Below, piece by piece: positions 62,513-64,000 of a stretch of DNA of 64,000 nucleotides. The notes under the pieces were generated by a model. The model had not been told where the DNA came from and searched no databases. It saw only the letters and a program-made list of their open reading frames with translations. The stretch lies in the NCBI RefSeq assembly GCF_947492645.1, contig NZ_CANLMZ010000008.1:62001-126000 (forward strand), in the 5' to 3' direction. How positions within the stretch are numbered: position 1 is the first letter of the stretch; each line of letters starts with the position of its first letter. The DNA is from an uncultured Pontibacter sp. Its GTDB lineage: Bacteria > Bacteroidota > Bacteroidia > Cytophagales > Hymenobacteraceae. A program made the translations under genes and the position numbers.

Positions 62513-62723
62513 GTTGTAGGGTTTCTGAAGCTTGCACCGCAAGGCGGCTATACTTCAAATATACAAATTAACTCCTGCATCTACTCAAAAGCGGTGCACT
62601 TGGTTTGCCACATGTGCAGTATATCGTTAAAGATACACGCTAATATATTGCTGAGGCAATAAATGCATATAAAAACAACCGGCTACCGTATACAGGGCAA
62701 ATAAACAACAATGTACAGGCTCT

Positions 62724-63116
62724 ATGGAAAATCTGATCTCTTACCTGGACGAATCGCTGGTTCCGCTGGAAAAAAAAGTACAGGAATACCTGGAAGCTGA
62801 AAAAGAAATAAGGCTGTTGGAGGTGAAGATACTCACGTTACAAAATAAAGTTGGCAGCGCCGACGAGCCGGAACAAAGTGAGACTTGGGGTGACATTGGC
62901 CAGGAAGAGACAGAACTGGGGCAGCACCAAAAGCAAATGGAGAACCTGATGCAACGCTACAGGCAACTGCAACAAGAGGTGATTGAAATGCTACCCGAAC
63001 GAAATAAATTTGTGGAAGTAAACCTGGGTTACGGACCAAGTATGGTAGGTTATTTTACCGTAGACCTCGAAACTCACCAGCAGTTAGAGGAGCCAGTACT
63101 TCGGGTAGTCCATTAA
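62724..63116 (+). CDS. Hypothetical coiled-coil protein (130 aa)
   Basis: Residues about 10-95 are strongly helical and charged with heptad-like Leu/Gln spacing (LEKKVQEYLEAEKEIRLLEV; QKQMENLMQRYRQLQQEV). A short C-terminal part reads YGPSMVGYFTVDL. No family is recognised. It is cytosolic and lies 41 bp before the CNNM gene, possibly co-transcribed. Confidence 0.68.
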   Translation: MENLISYLDESLVPLEKKVQEYLEAEKEIRLLEVKILTLQNKVGSADEPEQSETWGDIGQEETELGQHQKQMENLMQRYRQLQQEVIEMLPERNKFVEVNLGYGPSMVGYFTVDLETHQQLEEPVLRVVH

Positions 63117-63157
63117 TTTGCGCATATTGCGTACTTATAAATAAACACTTGTCTTAA

Positions 63158-64000
63158 ATGGCTTTATTATTACTATACCTTGCTGTTGCTCTTTTGTTCT
63201 CGTTTCTGTGCTCTCTACTGGAAGCTTCGCTGCTAAGTATAACCCCCTCTCATGTTAGCATAGTAAGCAAACAAAACCCTGCGCTAGGTAAAGACCTTCA
63301 GCATTTTAAAGAAAACATAGACAGGCCCCTGGCTGCCATACTTACCCTGAATACCTTTGCCCACACTATTGGTGCGGCGGGGGTTGGTGCACAAGCGCAA
63401 CTTATCTGGGGCGACGAATACCTGACCGTGGTTTCGGTGGTGCTTACTATTATCATACTTATACTTACCGAAATAATCCCTAAAACGCTGGGAGCTAACT
63501 TCTGGAGGCAGCTTACTCCTTTTACAGTCCGCACGCTTAAAGTGATGATCTACTCGCCGCTTTACCCTATTATCATATTCTCTCAGTTTATCACCAGTCG
63601 CCTAAAATCAGAAAAAAACCGAAGCGTGTTAAGTCGCGCTGATTTCACGGCTATGGCTGAGCTAGGCATAAAAGAAGGTATCTTCAAAAAAGGCGAATCA
63701 CAGATTATCCAGAACATCCTGCGGTTTAATAATATCCTGGTGCGCCACATCATGACGCCGCGTACTGTAATTGTGAGCGCGCAACAAGACATGACAATTA
63801 AAGCCTTCTTTAAAAGTTTGCCTGACCTGCGTTTCTCACGGATCCCGATTTATGACAACAACCTTGATGACATAAGCGGTTATGTGCTGAAAGATGAAGT
63901 GATGTATAAACTCATCGATAATGAAGGAGAAAGAAAACTGAACTCAATTGCCCGCCCTATACAGGTGGTTCCGGAACACATGCCCATACCCACTCTGTTC
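63158..64000 (+). CDS. CNNM (DUF21) / CBS domain transporter, 3' partial
   Basis: The frame is open from ATG 63158 to the end of the window, giving 281 codons so far. The start MALLLLYLAVALLFSFLCSL leads into a CNNM membrane domain with LTLNTFAHTIGAAGVG and IILILTEIIPKTLGA. This is followed by the CBS-pair region (RHIMTPRTVIVSA near residue 194). Such proteins (CorB/CorC, hemolysin-like) are linked to Mg2+ or Co2+ transport. The C-terminal part lies outside the window. Confidence 0.88.
   Translation, partial: MALLLLYLAVALLFSFLCSLLEASLLSITPSHVSIVSKQNPALGKDLQHFKENIDRPLAAILTLNTFAHTIGAAGVGAQAQLIWGDEYLTVVSVVLTIIILILTEIIPKTLGANFWRQLTPFTVRTLKVMIYSPLYPIIIFSQFITSRLKSEKNRSVLSRADFTAMAELGIKEGIFKKGESQIIQNILRFNNILVRHIMTPRTVIVSAQQDMTIKAFFKSLPDLRFSRIPIYDNNLDDISGYVLKDEVMYKLIDNEGERKLNSIARPIQVVPEHMPIPTLF

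Noticed and set aside
1..64000. CRISPR arrays, rRNA, tRNA, riboswitches, insertion sequences
   Set aside because: No spacer-like repeat arrays, cloverleaf patterns, rRNA cores or transposase frames were recognised by eye. A tRNAscan or Rfam search could still find a small RNA.

Overview
The window looks like chromosomal DNA of a Bacteroidota bacterium, most likely order Cytophagales and close to Pontibacter/Hymenobacter (inference). Supporting signs are a type IX secretion C-terminal sorting domain, a fused ccoNO cbb3 oxidase gene, several Bacteroidota-type families (DUF1569, DUF4199, SafE/FixH next to ccoG), Bacteroidota-like -7 boxes (TAnnTTTG) and few clear Shine-Dalgarno sequences. Two features mark the whole stretch. 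One is the very frequent string AAGTATA/TATACTT, both between and inside genes. The other is a set of palindromic intergenic repeats.

Layout. 1-3.0 kb: a 5'-truncated MmeI-like DNA methyltransferase/restriction protein whose specificity region is visibly AT-richer. 3-16.3 kb: housekeeping and membrane genes (DUF1569, DUF4199, two cation/proton antiporters, a DmpA-type peptidase, an MDR oxidoreductase, DUF2721 and a large T9SS-exported protein), with clusters of palindromic repeats. 16.5-18.2 kb: a diadenylate-cyclase-like (DACNV-type) protein and a GreA/GreB-type factor.

18.4-39.2 kb is the most interesting part, an oxygen-limitation island. It holds hemA, a four-gene signalling operon, universal stress proteins, the cbb3 oxidase structural and assembly genes, and the divergent hemN and hemH. 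The signalling operon encodes a FixL-like kinase with two PAS domains that both keep the haem His/Arg pair, a CheY-like regulator, a receiver-kinase hybrid, and a receiver domain fused to a CRP/FNR activator. The cbb3 genes are ccoI, ccoS, ccoNO, ccoQ, ccoP, ccoG, fixH and safE. Five promoters here (hemA, ccoG, ccoNO, ccoI, hemN), plus one at 55.3 kb before a metallo-beta-lactamase/rhodanese gene, carry a box close to TGAC-N4-GTCA exactly 23 bp upstream of a -7-like box. I infer a FixLJ/FixK-like oxygen circuit in which the FixJ and FixK roles are merged in one REC-CRP protein.

39.3-56.8 kb: an SDR, a YycJ-like hydrolase, a GH3/beta-lactamase fusion, an M13 peptidase, an old yellow enzyme, DUF819, then a murein-peptide group (NlpC/P60 lipoprotein, PLP transferase, dipeptide epimerase, PBP4) and the MBL/rhodanese protein. 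57.3-60.8 kb: a STAS protein, two low-complexity proteins rich in Tyr, Gly, Arg and Asn, and two tandem AT-rich beta-barrel genes. 60.9-64 kb: a CCG-domain protein, an HMG-CoA lyase, a small coiled-coil protein and a CNNM/CBS protein cut by the window end. I saw no rRNA, tRNA, CRISPR array or intact insertion sequence.
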